A stretch of DNA of 64,000 nucleotides from contig CM063257.1 in NCBI GenBank assembly GCA_032158295.1, forward strand, positions 13,161,303 to 13,225,302, given 5' to 3'. Each line of letters starts with the position of its first letter. The first letter of the stretch is position 1. Made by a program: the position numbers and the translations under genes. This document shows, piece after piece, positions 1 through 33,309 of the stretch. Below the pieces are notes generated by a model. It saw only the letters and a list, made by a program, of their open reading frames with translations. It did not search any database and was not told the DNA's origin. The stretch comes from Pycnopodia helianthoides. Taxonomy: Eukaryota > Echinodermata > Asteroidea > Forcipulatida > Asteriidae.

Positions 1-161
1 ATAACAGCCTGATGGTGAGACAAAGGTCAACGCACAAATGCGTTGCAAATAAAAATCATTTTCGTTTACTTTCAAGTGAAGTCATCGCCGGTTTGTTTAG
101 GAACGAATGTCTGTTTTGAACATAATCTTACGGATATGTTGACGCCGTTGTTTCGTTTTAG

Positions 162-20261
<20,100 letters not shown>

Positions 20262-20410
20262 ACCCGTGACGTTAACTTAGTTACGTCATGCGTCACGTGA
20301 TGCAAGTGTAGCTGTATCTTTGGATTGACAAAACATGTAAAACTAGGTTGTTAAATGTAGGGGCATAGATTTATACTGTTTAACTCAATGCTGATTCATA
20401 TTCAAATATA

Positions 20411-20416
20411 AATAAA
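20411..20416 (+). promoter_or_regulatory. Polyadenylation signal of the kinase gene
   Basis: AATAAA lies 150 bases after the stop codon in AT-rich sequence. It is the first canonical signal downstream. Confidence 0.6.
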
Positions 20417-21990
20417 GAAAAAAATATAGGTCATATATGTAAAAGTTTTAGCTGAATACATTGTCTACTTGCCCCCCAAAACTGGTGCGTAAATTCAAAC
20501 GAACGTCGAATCATCCACGTTTAGCGAGGTGACAGCGGGTACCAACCGCAGATTTTACTGCAGCATTTGGAAATGGACACCAACCCTCAGACATCTGAGA
20601 AACGATTAAAGCATGGGTTGTTTCTTGGATTCAAATGTTTTGGGTAAAAAATCATCCAAACCTTATCACTTCGAAAGGAATCTTTTTTTTCAAAATTTGT
20701 AATGTTTATACAATCTCACCAATTACGTTTGTAAGGTCAGAGATTTTTTAGTACTTACCAAACTATGACACTACAATTAATTTTTGTTAAATCTTTATTA
20801 GTTGACGTCTTTCGTCTTTAGTGTTGTGTTTCAGTCGGGCTTCGATTTATTATTTATTATATTCATTATTTTTCTTATTAATTGTACATTAATTTTCTTC
20901 ACAATTGGTATAATATTTTTTAGTTTGTCTCGTTAGTGTTTTTACTTTTATTTGCGGAACTTTAAGTTTTGTTGGTTTGTGTTTATGAATATACCATTAC
21001 TTTAAATTGCAATTATTGTGTTTACTTTAAACTTATAATTTATTTCGGTGTGTTTTTATTATCAAGTTTATACTGATTCAAATGATCGGGTCTGGAAGGG
21101 AGCATCTTTCTTATGACATTTATTTTTACTCTTGCCCTTCACTGGACGGCCTCTGCTTGTATATTATTATATCGTCCGAAGAATTAACCAAATAATTGAC
21201 CTCTGAATCGAAGTACATGTCTGCGGTTGCAGACTTTTTTCTCTTGTCTTGTAGTCTTGTTGCCATCTGGTTTTAAGAGAAAGGCCATTTTGATCCTGTA
21301 CCCGCGTTGTGTTGTTTATAATAAGATATTACGCATATGTCTGCTGTGTGTTTGGAGTTGAGGGCGTAACAAAACAAGTTACAGTACACCAGTGTTGTTT
21401 GAAATAGCAATGTATTTCCCACCCATTCAATTCGCTAAAAAGATTGACTGATCTATGTTACTTTCTAGTACGGATGGTTGGTGAATGGATTGTGATTGTT
21501 GTAAAACAATAGTGGAATTTGGCACACAGTGAGAGTATGTCTTGAAGAAGATGTCTAATGACAGCCATTTTGAACATGTTACAATTGCTTGTTATAAACC
21601 TAGTGCACATGACGTCATTTGAGTAGGGCATAGTCGGCTAGAGGTCAAAAGAAGGTTACTCATTGGACAATTATGTGCGCCTCGCGTACAAAGATGAACG
21701 TTTTCAACTGTTACGTCATCTTTTTGCATCTGACTTCAATTCATACGCTCAATTCTAAGTAAACCTTTCCACAACTCAAATCTCAATGTCCCCCTTTGTC
21801 AACTATCTTTCTCGCGATAACTGAAATTGTAAATGCTTGTATCGTCAAAGGCACCAGTCCCCCAGATATTTCCACCATCTGCACCACTATCTATCTTTTT
21901 TTTTACAATTGTAACTTGTTCTTGTAAAATATGAAATATATTTACCCATAAGATTAAATTTGGTAATTAAGATATAATTGACAATAATTT
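20417..21990. other. Intergenic, no gene seen
   Basis: AT-rich sequence after the kinase gene. Positions 20440-20590 are a copy of the repeat at 13540-13700. I see no reading frame with coding character in the rest. Confidence 0.6.
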
Positions 21991-21994
21991 TAAA

Positions 21995-23215
21995 TTTAAC
22001 ATGGTGGAGTAATTTAAGTAAAATACAACTGCAGGTTTGCGGTAACACCTTGTACATGAGTAAGATTTGAAACATTGCATGGTGGGAATACAATCTAGTA
22101 AGGTTTGCAGTAACACCATGTACATGAGTAGGATTTGAACCTTTGCATGGTGGGAATACAATCCAGTAAGGCTTAATGTAACACCATGTACATGAGTAGG
22201 ATTTGAAACTTTGCATGGTGGAGATGCAATCTAGTGTGGTTTTCAGTCACACCATGTACATGAGCAGGATTTCAAACTGTTCGAGGTGGAGATGCAATCT
22301 AGTAAGGATTGTGGGAACACCATGTACATGAGTAGTATTTGAAACTTTGCACGGTGGAGAAGCAATCTAATAGTGGCTTCTTATATAGCGCACATATCCG
22401 TCACTCAGTGACGCTCAAGCCGCTTCAACAGTTAGTATTTTCCTGCAAGGTATATATGTGGAGCTACTTTTTGAAGTTTGAGATATTTCTTATGTAGCAC
22501 AATGGAATGGTTTACAAGGTGCGGTGGCGCAATATGCTGGTTAAGTGTCATGCTTAAGGACGCAAGTGTCACGACTGGGACTCGAACCCACACTCTGCTG
22601 AACAGAAACACCAGAGCTTGAGTCCGGTGCTCTTATCCGCTCGGCCACGACACGCCACTAGTGTTGTTTTATTATTATTATTATTTTTTTTTTTAGTAAC
22701 ACCATGTACATGAGAAGGATTTGAAACTTTGCAAGGTGAGTAGGATTTTAAACTTTGCATGGTGGAGAAGCAATGTAAGATTTGCAGTAACACCATATAC
22801 ATGAGTACAATCTCAAACTCAGCATGGTGGAGAAACAAATCTGGAAGTTTGATCTAACACCATGCACATGAGTAGGATTTCAAACTTTACATGTTTGATA
22901 TTTACTCTAGTAAGGATACGAGGTAACACCCCGCATGTATTTGAGTAATATTTAAAAAGCTACATGGTAGTAGTTATTGACAATATTTGTATTGGAAAGA
23001 AATTTAACTTGACATGGTTGAGATACAATCTAGTATGGTTGTGGTAGCACCCGCATGCATCTGAGTAAGATTTCAAACACTGCATGGCAGTCGTTCTTTA
23101 CAATATTTGTATTGGAAACGACATTTTAAAATATTTTGTTTTTAACGTTTCATGGTTGAGATACAATCTAGTATGGTTTGTGGTAACACCATGTTTTTTA
23201 GTAGGATTTGAAGAA
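21995..23215 (-). repeat. Minisatellite, period about 70 bp, about 11 units, split by a SINE
   Basis: The unit core ACACCATGTACATGAGTAGG, then TTTGCATGGTGGAGA and CAATCTAGTAAGG, recurs about every 70 bases. Five units precede and about six follow a SINE insertion at about 22370-22665. Units in the right part are more diverged. The reading frames across it are artefacts of the repetition. Confidence 0.85.
22370..22665 (-). mobile_element. tRNA-derived SINE, head type 1, inside the minisatellite
   Basis: On the - strand: GGCGTGTCGTGGCCGAGCGG (intact A box), GGTTCGAGTCCC (B box), then GACACTTGCGTCC. It is the best preserved tRNA-like head in the window. Confidence 0.85.
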
Positions 23216-23724
23216 GCTGCTGACGGCAGTTCTGAACAGAACCGTTGGTGTAAACAGCTCGACGTTTCGATGTGTATGCTCTTTTCATTTTCAAGAGAAC
23301 AAGTATTGACAATATTCGTAATGGAAAGAACAATTATAAATATAAACGGATTGTATTTGCTTGTTTTTCTAACTGTATTTTCAATTTCAATTTCTTTATA
23401 GCCAGGTATTATGTTTAGTATGTTTATATAATTTGAATTTCTTGTCACGTAAATAGGAAGACTTGTTGATAACAGTTATGAGTGCACGGTGTACAGTTTG
23501 TTCACACAAACAAACACAGACAACAGATTTGTTCGGAGTGTAAGCTTCACGGGGTGAAGCAATAAGACACTGTATAAAAAAACTCCGAAGTCAGAATTGT
23601 CCCGGATTCCAGGTCCAAGAGAGGGCCTGACCCAAGTATGTGTCAAACAGACCCGTTAAGTGTTTCAAACTGATGCAGATCATGAGTCATTTTTTTTTAT
23701 TTGTATTGATATATTTTTTAAATG

Positions 23725-24082
23725 AGATATCGCCTTACTCACAAGGCCAGATGGCCACTTCAAGGCGAGGGCTACACTTAACTGATTTGGGCCGTTGACC
23801 CAAATCAACTGACACCAGAGGCACGTTGCCACCTACTCCTGGGGCTGAAACAGAGTTACCCCCTTCACAGTCCGTAAGGATGTAGGCATGGGCATCATTC
23901 ACTGGGAGCCTGGCTGGTAAAGCAGAATGCACTACCTTCCCAACTTTTGACGAAGCAATTAAGGTGAAGTGCCTTGCTCAAGGGCACAAGTGTCATGACC
24001 GTGATTCGAACCCACACTCTGCTGCTGACAAAACCATAGCTTGGGTCCGATGAACTACATCAATCGGCCACGACACGCCACA
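23725..24082 (-). mobile_element. tRNA-derived SINE, head type 1 with body A, copy 2
   Basis: A full-length - strand copy of the element at 18671-19050, with both the tRNA-like head and body A (for example GCCCCAGGAGTAGGTGGC). Confidence 0.85.
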
Positions 24083-24765
24083 ATGTCCAATGTTGTGGGC
24101 TGTTCCGGGTCAGCCTGAATGGGTCAACCCCCCCCCCCCGACGCAAAATGAAAATGATATCTGTCCAAGGATTTTTTTGAGCGAGAAAATATTTAAAAAA
24201 AATAGAATAAAGTTTATTAATACACTCTATCAATAAATAATAATTTGGGTTTATATCATTTTGCATTTAGAGTTGTACATAAAATAAAGTTGTGATATTT
24301 TGCATAACAGAAACGTTGTGGTAATTTTTCTTTAAATGTTTGATATTTTTTAAAGGCGCTTAATATTTTTATCTTACTGGTTTTTACCGTAGAGGGTTTG
24401 CTGTTAACTTTTTTTAGTGACTTGCCAGCGGGACAGTTAGCTTGTCATTCCACTCGTCTAACAGCTTTCCCACCTTATCGAACAAAGGGACACATTAACT
24501 TCGGAATGGGAGATTTTTGGCTGTAAAAGTGTATGTCATGAAAATAATGTTTGGAAAGATGTCTAAAATGTCGGACCTTGTTACTTTACAAAGTAGAAGG
24601 AAAATTGCACAACTTCGAGGGATAGTTGTGTGAATAATTATATTCTACTTGAAAAAAAAATCTTTCCAATCAAATTGATTTCATAATAAACGCTTTTTAT
24701 AGCCCAAAGTGCCCAATCCAAGGCAACGTATCCATATAACCTTTTAAGGATAATAACCGCTTTGG

Positions 24766-25153
24766 TTAAAGACACTGGACACCTTCGGTAATTGTCAAAG
24801 ACCAGTCTTCTCACTTGGTGTATCTCAACATATGCACACAATAACAAACCTGTGAAAATTTGAACTCAATTGGTCGTCGAAGTTGCGAGATAATAATGGA
24901 AGAAAAAACACCCTTGTCACACGAAGTTGTGTGCTTTCGGATGCTTGATTTCGAGACCTCAGCCGTGAGGTTTCAAATTTAATTCAAATATTTTACTGAG
25001 AAATTACTTCTTTCTCAAAAACTACGTTACTTCAGAGGGAGCCGTTTCTCACAATGTGTTATACTATCAACAGCTCTCCATTGCTTTTTACCAAGTAAGT
25101 TTTTATGCTAACAATTATTTGGAGTAATTACCAATAGTGTCCAGTGCCTTTAA
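24766..25153. mobile_element. MITE, family TTAA-AGRCACTGGACAC, copy 2
   Basis: It is flanked by TTAA on both sides with TIRs AGACACTGGACAC and GTGTCCAGTGCCT. It is colinear with 8703-9086 over its whole length. Confidence 0.85.
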
Positions 25154-25159
25154 CCACTG

Positions 25160-26660
25160 GACCGCCCAGCCGCCCAAAGCGATACAGAAACATGGGCTAG
25201 GAGGAAACGCTCACCAGCTTGTGTTTGGTGCGCCCTTGCAGTCTTTTATTCAGTTCAGTAGGCTTACCTTCTTCTGTGAATATTAAACTGTTGCTAAAAA
25301 AGCTCCAATCTGTAGCTAGCTAAAACCGCCATAGAACTAACAAATTGCTATATGCCGGTAAAAGTCACGTTTTCAACCATGCTCCCTTATTCTAGAAAAA
25401 AGGGAAAAAAAATCGAGGCCAACCTCGAACCTGTCGCCACGAACACTTGACAAGGTGATAGACGTACCGCCTACCCTTCCCCGCAGTGATACCATTGGCT
25501 GAATAACCTGCAATGGAGGTATTTGCTCATTTGGGTTGAGGACAGCTGCAAGCCGTTAACACTTCATAGTTCGGCTCGGCATTGACGTTTTACCTGGTAC
25601 AATACACAGGCCTATGATTTTCAGGAAGCGTAACTTCAAAGTAGACTCGCAGTACGTGTTGGTTTTTCACGTGCACCGAAGACAGCATCTTCAGTGGTGA
25701 TCAAGATAATCTTATTATTTGGTAGTCATAATTCAGAGTAAAGTGGTAAATGATTTAATCTGAAAACGACACCCTTCGCCCTACTCTAACGGCACTGGAC
25801 AAAGCAGCTTCTGCACTGATGATGCAATTTGACACAGCCGCTCTGACAGGTAAGTAAGTGTTGTTGTTGATACCCGGAATCTGTGTTAATGATAACAATC
25901 TGACAACCAAAGTGTTTACTCCAATAGTACCCAATGAATCAACTTTTTTCATGCAGCAAAAGTTGATTTCTTGCTGCAGCCGCTCTCAAAGAAGACAATT
26001 GGTGCCATAATCTCGTTTCACCAATGCACATAGGATGTTCATTTCAATTGTGTGATCGCAATCTGCCACGAAAAGCCTATCAGTTTGGGCTGTGCTCAAA
26101 TGTAACGAAAATGTTTTCGGTAGTTCATCTTGTGTGAAAGAGTTGTTTCAGCTATTAAGTGGCATAATCTTGGGCTTGAGTGTGTTTCCTCGAGAAAATG
26201 ATATATATTCACGATGAATGCGTCCGTTTCGCACCGCTGTGTAAGGCCGGTATACAGCGTCTGTAAAGCGTGAATAGCTCGTGCGCAATGTGACGATACG
26301 CAATTGATAGACCTACACTGATGTATAACTATGAAGTGTTCACTCTCCATTGCCCGCTCACTGTGTTCCTTTTTTCGTGGCTTCCCAACCCAACGCCGCC
26401 TCGTCACTGAATCTGCTTTGATTTTTAAGTGTTATGTACTTTTTCGCATTCTTCCTTCTTTGATATTTTTTTTTCTTGAAAAAGGGTACTATTTGGCAAA
26501 TATTCAGGTACGTTCGCATCACGAAGACTACATAGTGTTTTTCAACTATGTTGGTTATGTTTGAGGCAAAGTAGTTTGAGTACATTAGCACACGTAAAAG
26601 GTAATTATATCAGCCGAACGAACGAATAAGGCTGATACTTTGTAAATCTAAAACTCCCTT
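25160..26660. other. Intergenic, no gene seen
   Basis: There is no supported coding region or recognised repeat. A GT donor-like site at about 25851 follows a short open frame but lacks an acceptor, so I do not call it. Confidence 0.5.
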
Positions 26661-26726
26661 TTTTATGTAAGCCCTTCGAAGTAGGCTGATGTATCGAAAT
26701 GCTAGAACTCTTGTTTTATGTTGATA

Positions 26727-27640
26727 TCAGCCCTGCAAAGCAGGCTGACATAATGCTATAATTATTTATGTCTTTCTTTATTCGGTCAAATGGTCACGTG
26801 ATTAACATTGAAAGGGTTATAACTCCTGAAAAATATTTGACAAATATTCACAAAACTTTGTCAATATAAATCACGACCCTGCCCTATATAGGGATGGTAG
26901 GTAAACTTGACCATTGGTCATCTGTTGGTCAGCAATGACTATTTTACAAATAATTTTTCTCACATATCCGGGAGCCAATTGAAGCCTAACATGGTCCAAT
27001 GTTTCATTAGTTCAGGCTACTTTTGGGTGTACACAAATTTTGGCCAGTGGTCATTTATTGATCAGCAGTGATTTTCATTACAAGAATATTTACAAAATTG
27101 CTTCCTCTCCCAATTTTTTTAGCTAATTGCAGCCTAACTCGATACTTGATTGGCTCGATTAACGATTGGGATGTACACATATTTCAATCCAGTAGACACC
27201 CTTCGGGCAACATTTTTGTTCTTCTTTTAAAGGAAACTTTATGTTTTTCCATGTTTAATGTATGTCATCTGGCTGGGACCGGTAATACATTGTTGGCCCG
27301 TAGCCATCTTCTGGGCAGTAGTGGTCATTTTTTAATATCGAAATTATGTTTTTAATACATGTTCACAAAATTTGACTAATGGTCGTTTGGTGGTTATTTT
27401 TACGAATCTTTACAAATTCGTCATCGCCCACAATCTTCAGCAAATTGCAGCCTGAATTGGTTTGATACTTCAATGGCCCAATGATATATTGCGGCCAGTG
27501 GTTCCCGATTCATTTTTTGTTTAACTGCATGTTTTATTCTAAAAATGTATTACAATTATATAAAGATGTCCACAAACTTTGGCCAATGGTCATCGAGTGG
27601 TCAGTGGTGGTTGTTTAACAAAAAATTCAAAATGCTTCTC
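26727..27640 (+). repeat. Hairpin-headed element, family I, with degenerate internal repeats
   Basis: It begins with the hairpin TCAGCCCTGCAAAGCAGGCTGA (26727-26748), then TTCTTTATTCGGTCAAATGG. Inside, TTTGGCCAGTGGTCATTTAT and GCAGCCTAACTC-like blocks recur several times at 100-190 base spacing. A second copy starts near 32560. Confidence 0.5.
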
Positions 27641-27659
27641 CTGTTGCTAACTTACTTTA

Positions 27660-27975
27660 TCGTGTCAAAAAACGAAGCCGAAACAGAGCATTGTTCATAC
27701 TGTAAAAATGTCAGATTGTGGGCGGAGTTGCTTTGTGCTTATATTTCCCGTCGGTGGATGCTCATTGGTTAAAGCATATTGATAAACACATATCATAACG
27801 TCATAACGAGAGTTTATGGTTGGACGAATATCCACCCAGGACAGGAAATGAATATTCAATATCCGATTCCAGCATACGTAATTTGCACTGGAATCCCTGC
27901 ACACTGGTAAAGAAAAACATAAGCTGCCGTTTAAAGTATGAACAAGGCTCTGTTTCGGCTTCGTTTTGGAGTACG
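27660..27975. mobile_element. Inverted-repeat element, about 315 bp
   Basis: Arms of about 45 bases at 27660-27705 and 27930-27975 share CGAAGCCGAAACAGAGC and its exact complement, and extend through GTTCATACTGTAAA. The interior is non-coding. Confidence 0.65.
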
Positions 27976-28159
27976 AGGTTGAAAAACAATGTTTCGACCC
28001 ACGGTATACTGTATATCAAGTACTGCAGTACCGTGCCAGTATTGTTTTGCCACCTGGTGAACTCAAAGCGGGTGCTTGCGTAAAGAGCCTTGGAAAGGCT
28101 AAGCGTAGCACGGTTTATATATTGTTTTCAAAGATTTGTTTTCTCTCGGCATAAATCAG

Positions 28160-30643
28160 GATAGGATTGAATTGAATTGAAATGAACATTGAAAATCATC
28201 AGACAATTGAACCTTAATATGAATACGACACAGACTTGATTATGTTATGATAAAGTCTTATTATATCAAGTACATTAAATTAAAGTTTAGTACTTGAAAC
28301 AATATCATAACTCATGAACCATATTTTGGATTTTCACAATTTACACATCATCGGATATGTCATTAAACGTTCGACAGACGCTACCCATTATCTGACCCCA
28401 GTTGACCTTGACTTCCGGTTCATACGGAAGTCGACATTTCCAAAATATCTGATATTATTTTTTTCTTAAAGACTTCTAATAATTTTAGTAAAATTTTTGT
28501 ACCAGGTTGTAGAATGTTGAGCCTGCTCAAACTTTTTCACAGAAATGATATAATTTTGAACTTCACATCTGATAAAAACCGGAACGCGCAATAGGTTTAT
28601 AACACACGCTAATTCTGTACACGTACATGTGTATATGTACATAGCACGTGTGGTGGTGTACTGCATGTTCATTGCACGTGTGGTTTAGTTATAGCTACAT
28701 GTAGGAATACCTTTCGCCTTTGTATTCAAACGTTTAGTGCATATCAGAGGATAACACGTCATAACTATTTTGAAAATAAATAGGTCATGAACCACAAATT
28801 GAATTTTTACATTCAATACATCATCTGAAAGTTATAAATAAATTAAACTTGCGCTACACAAAATGTGACCCCATTTGACATTGACACCAGTTCAAACCGG
28901 AAATTGCAAATTTTCTAAATTCATATCTCAAGAAAAAACGTAAAATTTCATCAGACATTTTGCACCAGTTTATAGATAAGTGAATGTGCTCAGACTTTTG
29001 CACGGAGACGATAACATTTAAACCTTTGCATCTGGTCAAAACCGAAAGTCAATGCACACGTGTCTCTTGACTTACATTGTAACTATTTTTATTCTCAAAA
29101 TAAGAAATCTGCGACAAGGATGCTCAATTGATCTCAAAGTTTTAAGGAGGAAGGAAAATTACCTGTATTCATTTTTGAGATGAACTCAATTTCCAATAAT
29201 AAATAGTCTCCTTGTGTGAGTGGTGGACAAAATTAAAAGTCTCTAAAAAGCTTCAAGTTCAAAATAAATGTAAATTGCCATAATATTCAATACCTTTACT
29301 GGACAATATTTTTGAACAGCCCACAATTTGTCATTACATCATTCGTTAGGCAATTTTCTTTTTAATAACTTGGATTAAGGGAATCGCCGCCCCAAAAAAA
29401 TCGTGTTTCTGAAAACAAAATAATAATAATTCCCGCCCGAAAAATCAAATTTTGTAGGGGGAAAAAAACCCTCCCCCAAAAACCCTTACATTTGACAACA
29501 GTGCCACCGATCGCGTACATATCCAAAACATCATTGTGTACATGATCACATGAGTTCTTTACTAACGATTTGTTCTTCTGGAAATCACAACGAGACCCCT
29601 AAATGTACATTGTGTGTAGACGTACACGTATACCGTGGCGTGAGTCAGTGTCAACGGAAAAAAAAAATAGCGGCCGATGTATAATGGAAACCAGACCAAT
29701 GGTATGGATTCACATACAAAAGTGTGAGTCAGTTTAGATAGTATACTACTTGCCCATCTGCATACATTTTGGCATTTTAGTAACAACTATGAGAGCATCG
29801 ACCGCTAACGACCCAAACTCATGCAATCAATTGCCGCGTCAACAATAGGTCTGTGTGTGCGAATTTGGGCTGGCAGTTGTTTATTTACAAGGTGTCCGAT
29901 TCGTTCACATTGGCGGCAGCTGGATGGCGATCCAGCATAAAAGTGCGCAATCTGCAGATTTGTGCTTTGTTAGTTTTGTAGCTCGGGAAAATTGCGCGCA
30001 ATCTGCCCATTTTGCAAATCTTTATAATGCGCTCAACGTTCACTCGTGAGCTAGGAACCGGTGTACGTCCCTGGATTGGTAATAAATCGTGAGCCTCAAA
30101 TCACGGAGATATCGGTAAAATTGTCTTTATTTCAATTTTGTTCTTAATGGGTGAAAGTCTGACTTTTTGTTCGACACGATTTAAAAAAAAATATGAATAT
30201 TTGTTGTTTTTTTCAATCCGAAAATGTAAACAATTTAGGATCGCGGCGTAAGGTAAGGGCCGCTCAGGTAACCAGAAACCGAACATTTTGTTTAGACCAA
30301 AACACTCACGACATTCATTCAGTGAGTGATTGCTTTAATCTACATAAATTGTGTAAATATGTACGTGTTTTAGAAGCCGCCCGCGTGCATTTTTTTCCCC
30401 GCCCCGCCGTTTTTTGTAGCTTACAAATCTGTAATCCAAGTAATAAAAAAATGACCTTACGGGATGTTTTGGCTTTTAACTGACTTTTTCAGAGCGAAAA
30501 CTGAAACATGACGTCATTGGATTTCAACAGCTAATGGATCTGTACACTTCAAGGAGGAATTTTTCGTCAGTCAAAGCAAACATTCAAACCTGTTTTGATT
30601 GAAGTTTTCTGTGTTTCGTTCGCAAACGAACACACAGTTCTAG
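28160..30643 (+). repeat. Hairpin-ended element family II, left copy (decayed)
   Basis: It contains repeated blocks CATAACTCATGAACCA, TTGACCTTGACTTCCGG and CCTGCTCAAACTTTT in the same order as in 30647-32415. It ends with a hairpin (CGTTCGCAAACG region) followed by ACACAGTTCTAG at 30643. Its left limit is unclear, and 29050-30560 shows nothing recognisable. Confidence 0.45.
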
Positions 30644-30646
30644 TTA

Positions 30647-32415
30647 TTAGCTGTTCCAGTAGCGTAGCTAGCTGGAACAGGTATTGTTTTCGTTCAAGTT
30701 TTTGTTCTATTTAATATTTTGTTTCTTCTCGTCAATTGTTTCTCCACGCCTAAATGCAACTCCCTAACATCGCATCAACTTTCTATGTCTATTAAGTTAA
30801 GACCTTGATTAAATCTTGTGCATCTAAAAATGACGTCATCGTGACGTCATCATATATGAAATAACAAGCGATTTAATTTTAACAAATGACTATTCGCTAA
30901 TATCATTTAAACAGTTTACGTCAAAATTGTTTAACCTTTATTTCCGGTCGTACCGGAAGGTCAAAGTTTGCGTTTGGTTTTTGTGGGGGACATTACTTAG
31001 GATAGGAAATGAATTGGACATTGAAACTCATCGAACAATTGAACCTCAATATAAAGACGACACAAACTTGATGATGTCATAATGACGTCATCATAAATCA
31101 AACAACATCTGATGAAAGTTTTATACTTGACAAATATCATAACTCACGAACAATATGTTGGATTATGACAATCTACATATCATCGGTTAGGTCATTACAA
31201 ATTCGACAAACGCTACACCAAACATGACCTCAGTTGATCTTGACTTCCGGTTCAAATCGGAAGTTGAACATTTCAAAATATCTCATCTTATTCATATCTT
31301 TAAAAAACACTTATCATTTTAGCATAATTTTTGTACCAAAAGCCTGCTCAAACTTTTGCACAAAGATGATAACATTTTGAACTTCACATCTGGTCAAAAC
31401 TGGACGATCAAGCTCGCCTGTAGACCCATTCATTGACAAAGCACGATAGTGTAATAACACACGAGAAACCTTTACACGTACATAGCACGTGTGGTTCAAA
31501 CATCCTGTAATGCATGTTCATTCCCGCCTTTGGTTTAGCCATAGTTATATTCGCAACGGTGTTCCAACTTATAGTGTCCATCCGAGAATACATGTAATAT
31601 TTTTTTTGTTAAATATAACTCCTGAACCACACATTGGATTTTCACAATCCATACATCATCGGAATGTTCTGAATAACTTAAACACGCGCTACACAAAATT
31701 TGATCCCATTTGACCTTGACTTTCAAACCGGACGATAAAACATATTGGATTGTTATTATCTTTACGCCTTCAGAAAGAGCTCTTAAGACTTAAAAACGCT
31801 ACACAGTGTGACCCCGTTCGAAATAGTGTGCGATCAAGCTTAAATTGATTCTTGTGTTCAAGCTGGGATGTGAAACATCCAACATTTTAGATCATTTTGA
31901 AATGGCGTCATCAAGAATCGTGTGACACATGTTAAAAATGTTCAATTTTACAAGATTCAAGTCGGGATGCGTTACATCTACAATTACAGGTCGCGTAACG
32001 ATGACCTCATCTAGCTTCATGTTACCTGACCTTAAATGTGCACTTTTCAAATTTTAATTTTTACAAGTAAAAATGCACGATCAAGCTGAAACTTTGCTTG
32101 TATTCAAGCCGGGATGTGTAACAACTGAAATTTGAAGTACTGTTTTAATGAATTTTCACATCTTGTCACCTTAATATAATGTTATTAAGGACAAAATAAT
32201 ATATTGATGAAAAAACATGCATGAACAATTATTTATTCAAACAAACCACAAAACATCATGTAAGCCTGTCGACTTTGAAGAGCGTCTTGTTTATTAATTT
32301 GCAAAATTATTTCAATGAATTCGGTGCATTTTAACTGATTTTGTCAAACTTTGTAAATGTCTGAAACAACTGGAACAGCTCTGTGGTTCGTTTGCTTACG
32401 AACACACAGCTCTAG
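30647..32415 (+). mobile_element. Hairpin-ended element family II, full copy, Helitron-like ends
   Basis: The head hairpin CTGTTCCAG...CTGGAACAG (30651-30680) is followed by TATTGTTTTCGTTC. The tail has a GTTCGT/ACGAAC hairpin and ends ACACAGCTCTAG at 32415, followed by TTATTA. A 3' hairpin shortly before CTAG resembles Helitron termini. There is no Rep/helicase frame, so it would be non-autonomous. The assignment is inference. Confidence 0.45.
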
Positions 32416-32419
32416 TTAT

Positions 32420-33300
32420 TATTAATAATTTCACAAACTTTACCAAATGCTTCAATGGCTCTAGCCCCATTTCGGGTGTCCGTGAATTTTAGTCAGTAGT
32501 CTTCTATTGGTCAGCTGTAGTAATTTTATGAAAAAAAGATTTTTTCTTATTTGAAATCTTTTTATCAGACCCGCGAAGCTGGCTCTTACAATGTGGGCTA
32601 GAAGTCTTAATTTTATTTTTTCTTTGGTCAGACGGTCAGGTGATCAAAATTTAAAAAGGGCCAGACTCCAAAACTACTTGGCTGATTTAAACCAAAGTTG
32701 GTCAAAATAAAATAAAAACAAATCACCTGCCCTATCTAGGGTCATGCAATTTCGCCAAGAGTCATCTAGTGATCAGTAGTGGTCACTTAAGGAACATTTG
32801 CAAAATGTTTCATCTCCAAAATACATCAGCCGATTGTAGCCTAACTTGGTTCAATGCTTTGTTTGGCCGAAGTAATGTTGTGGCCAGTGGTCACCTATTC
32901 GTCAGCAACGGTCATTTCATGAACAGATAACAGCGACGCTGTTGAAACCCCTCAGCCCTTAGTTTCCTCTAACTAACTAATGCTTTTGTCAAATCATGTT
33001 CCTAAACACGAGCACTGTAACATTGACAGGTGTTTGTTCACCACCGTTACCTTTGACCTTTGATCTTTTTATCCCCAAAACTTAACTTTCCTTTCCCCTA
33101 AGGCAACCCCAAATATTACAAGTCTAAAAGAAACTTCAACTGCAGTTAAGATCCGGATACCATTTACCTATTACTCACCAGTGCGACCTTGACTTTTGAC
33201 CTTCTCATTACCAGACCAATCCAAACGTTTTGTTTCCCAAGGGTAAACCCCAACCCAAGTTACAAGTAAAACCAAGTCACATCTAACTTAAGTTACGGTC
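32420..33300. repeat. Second family I hairpin element and flank
   Basis: From about 32560 it aligns with the start of 26727 (TCAGACCCGCGAAGCTGGC, then TTCTTTGGTCAGACGGTCA) and shares the GGCCAGTGGTCACCTATT block. It has no coding frame. Confidence 0.45.
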
Positions 33301-33309
33301 CGGAAACGA

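Noticed and set aside
25762..25851. A possible exon ending at GACAG/GTAAGT
   Set aside because: The frame is open, but there is no acceptor AG between the upstream stop and the segment, and there is no recognisable homology.
26331..26564. Overlapping open frames on both strands near 26.1-26.6 kb
   Set aside because: Short, opposite-strand, AT-rich and without splice context or homology.
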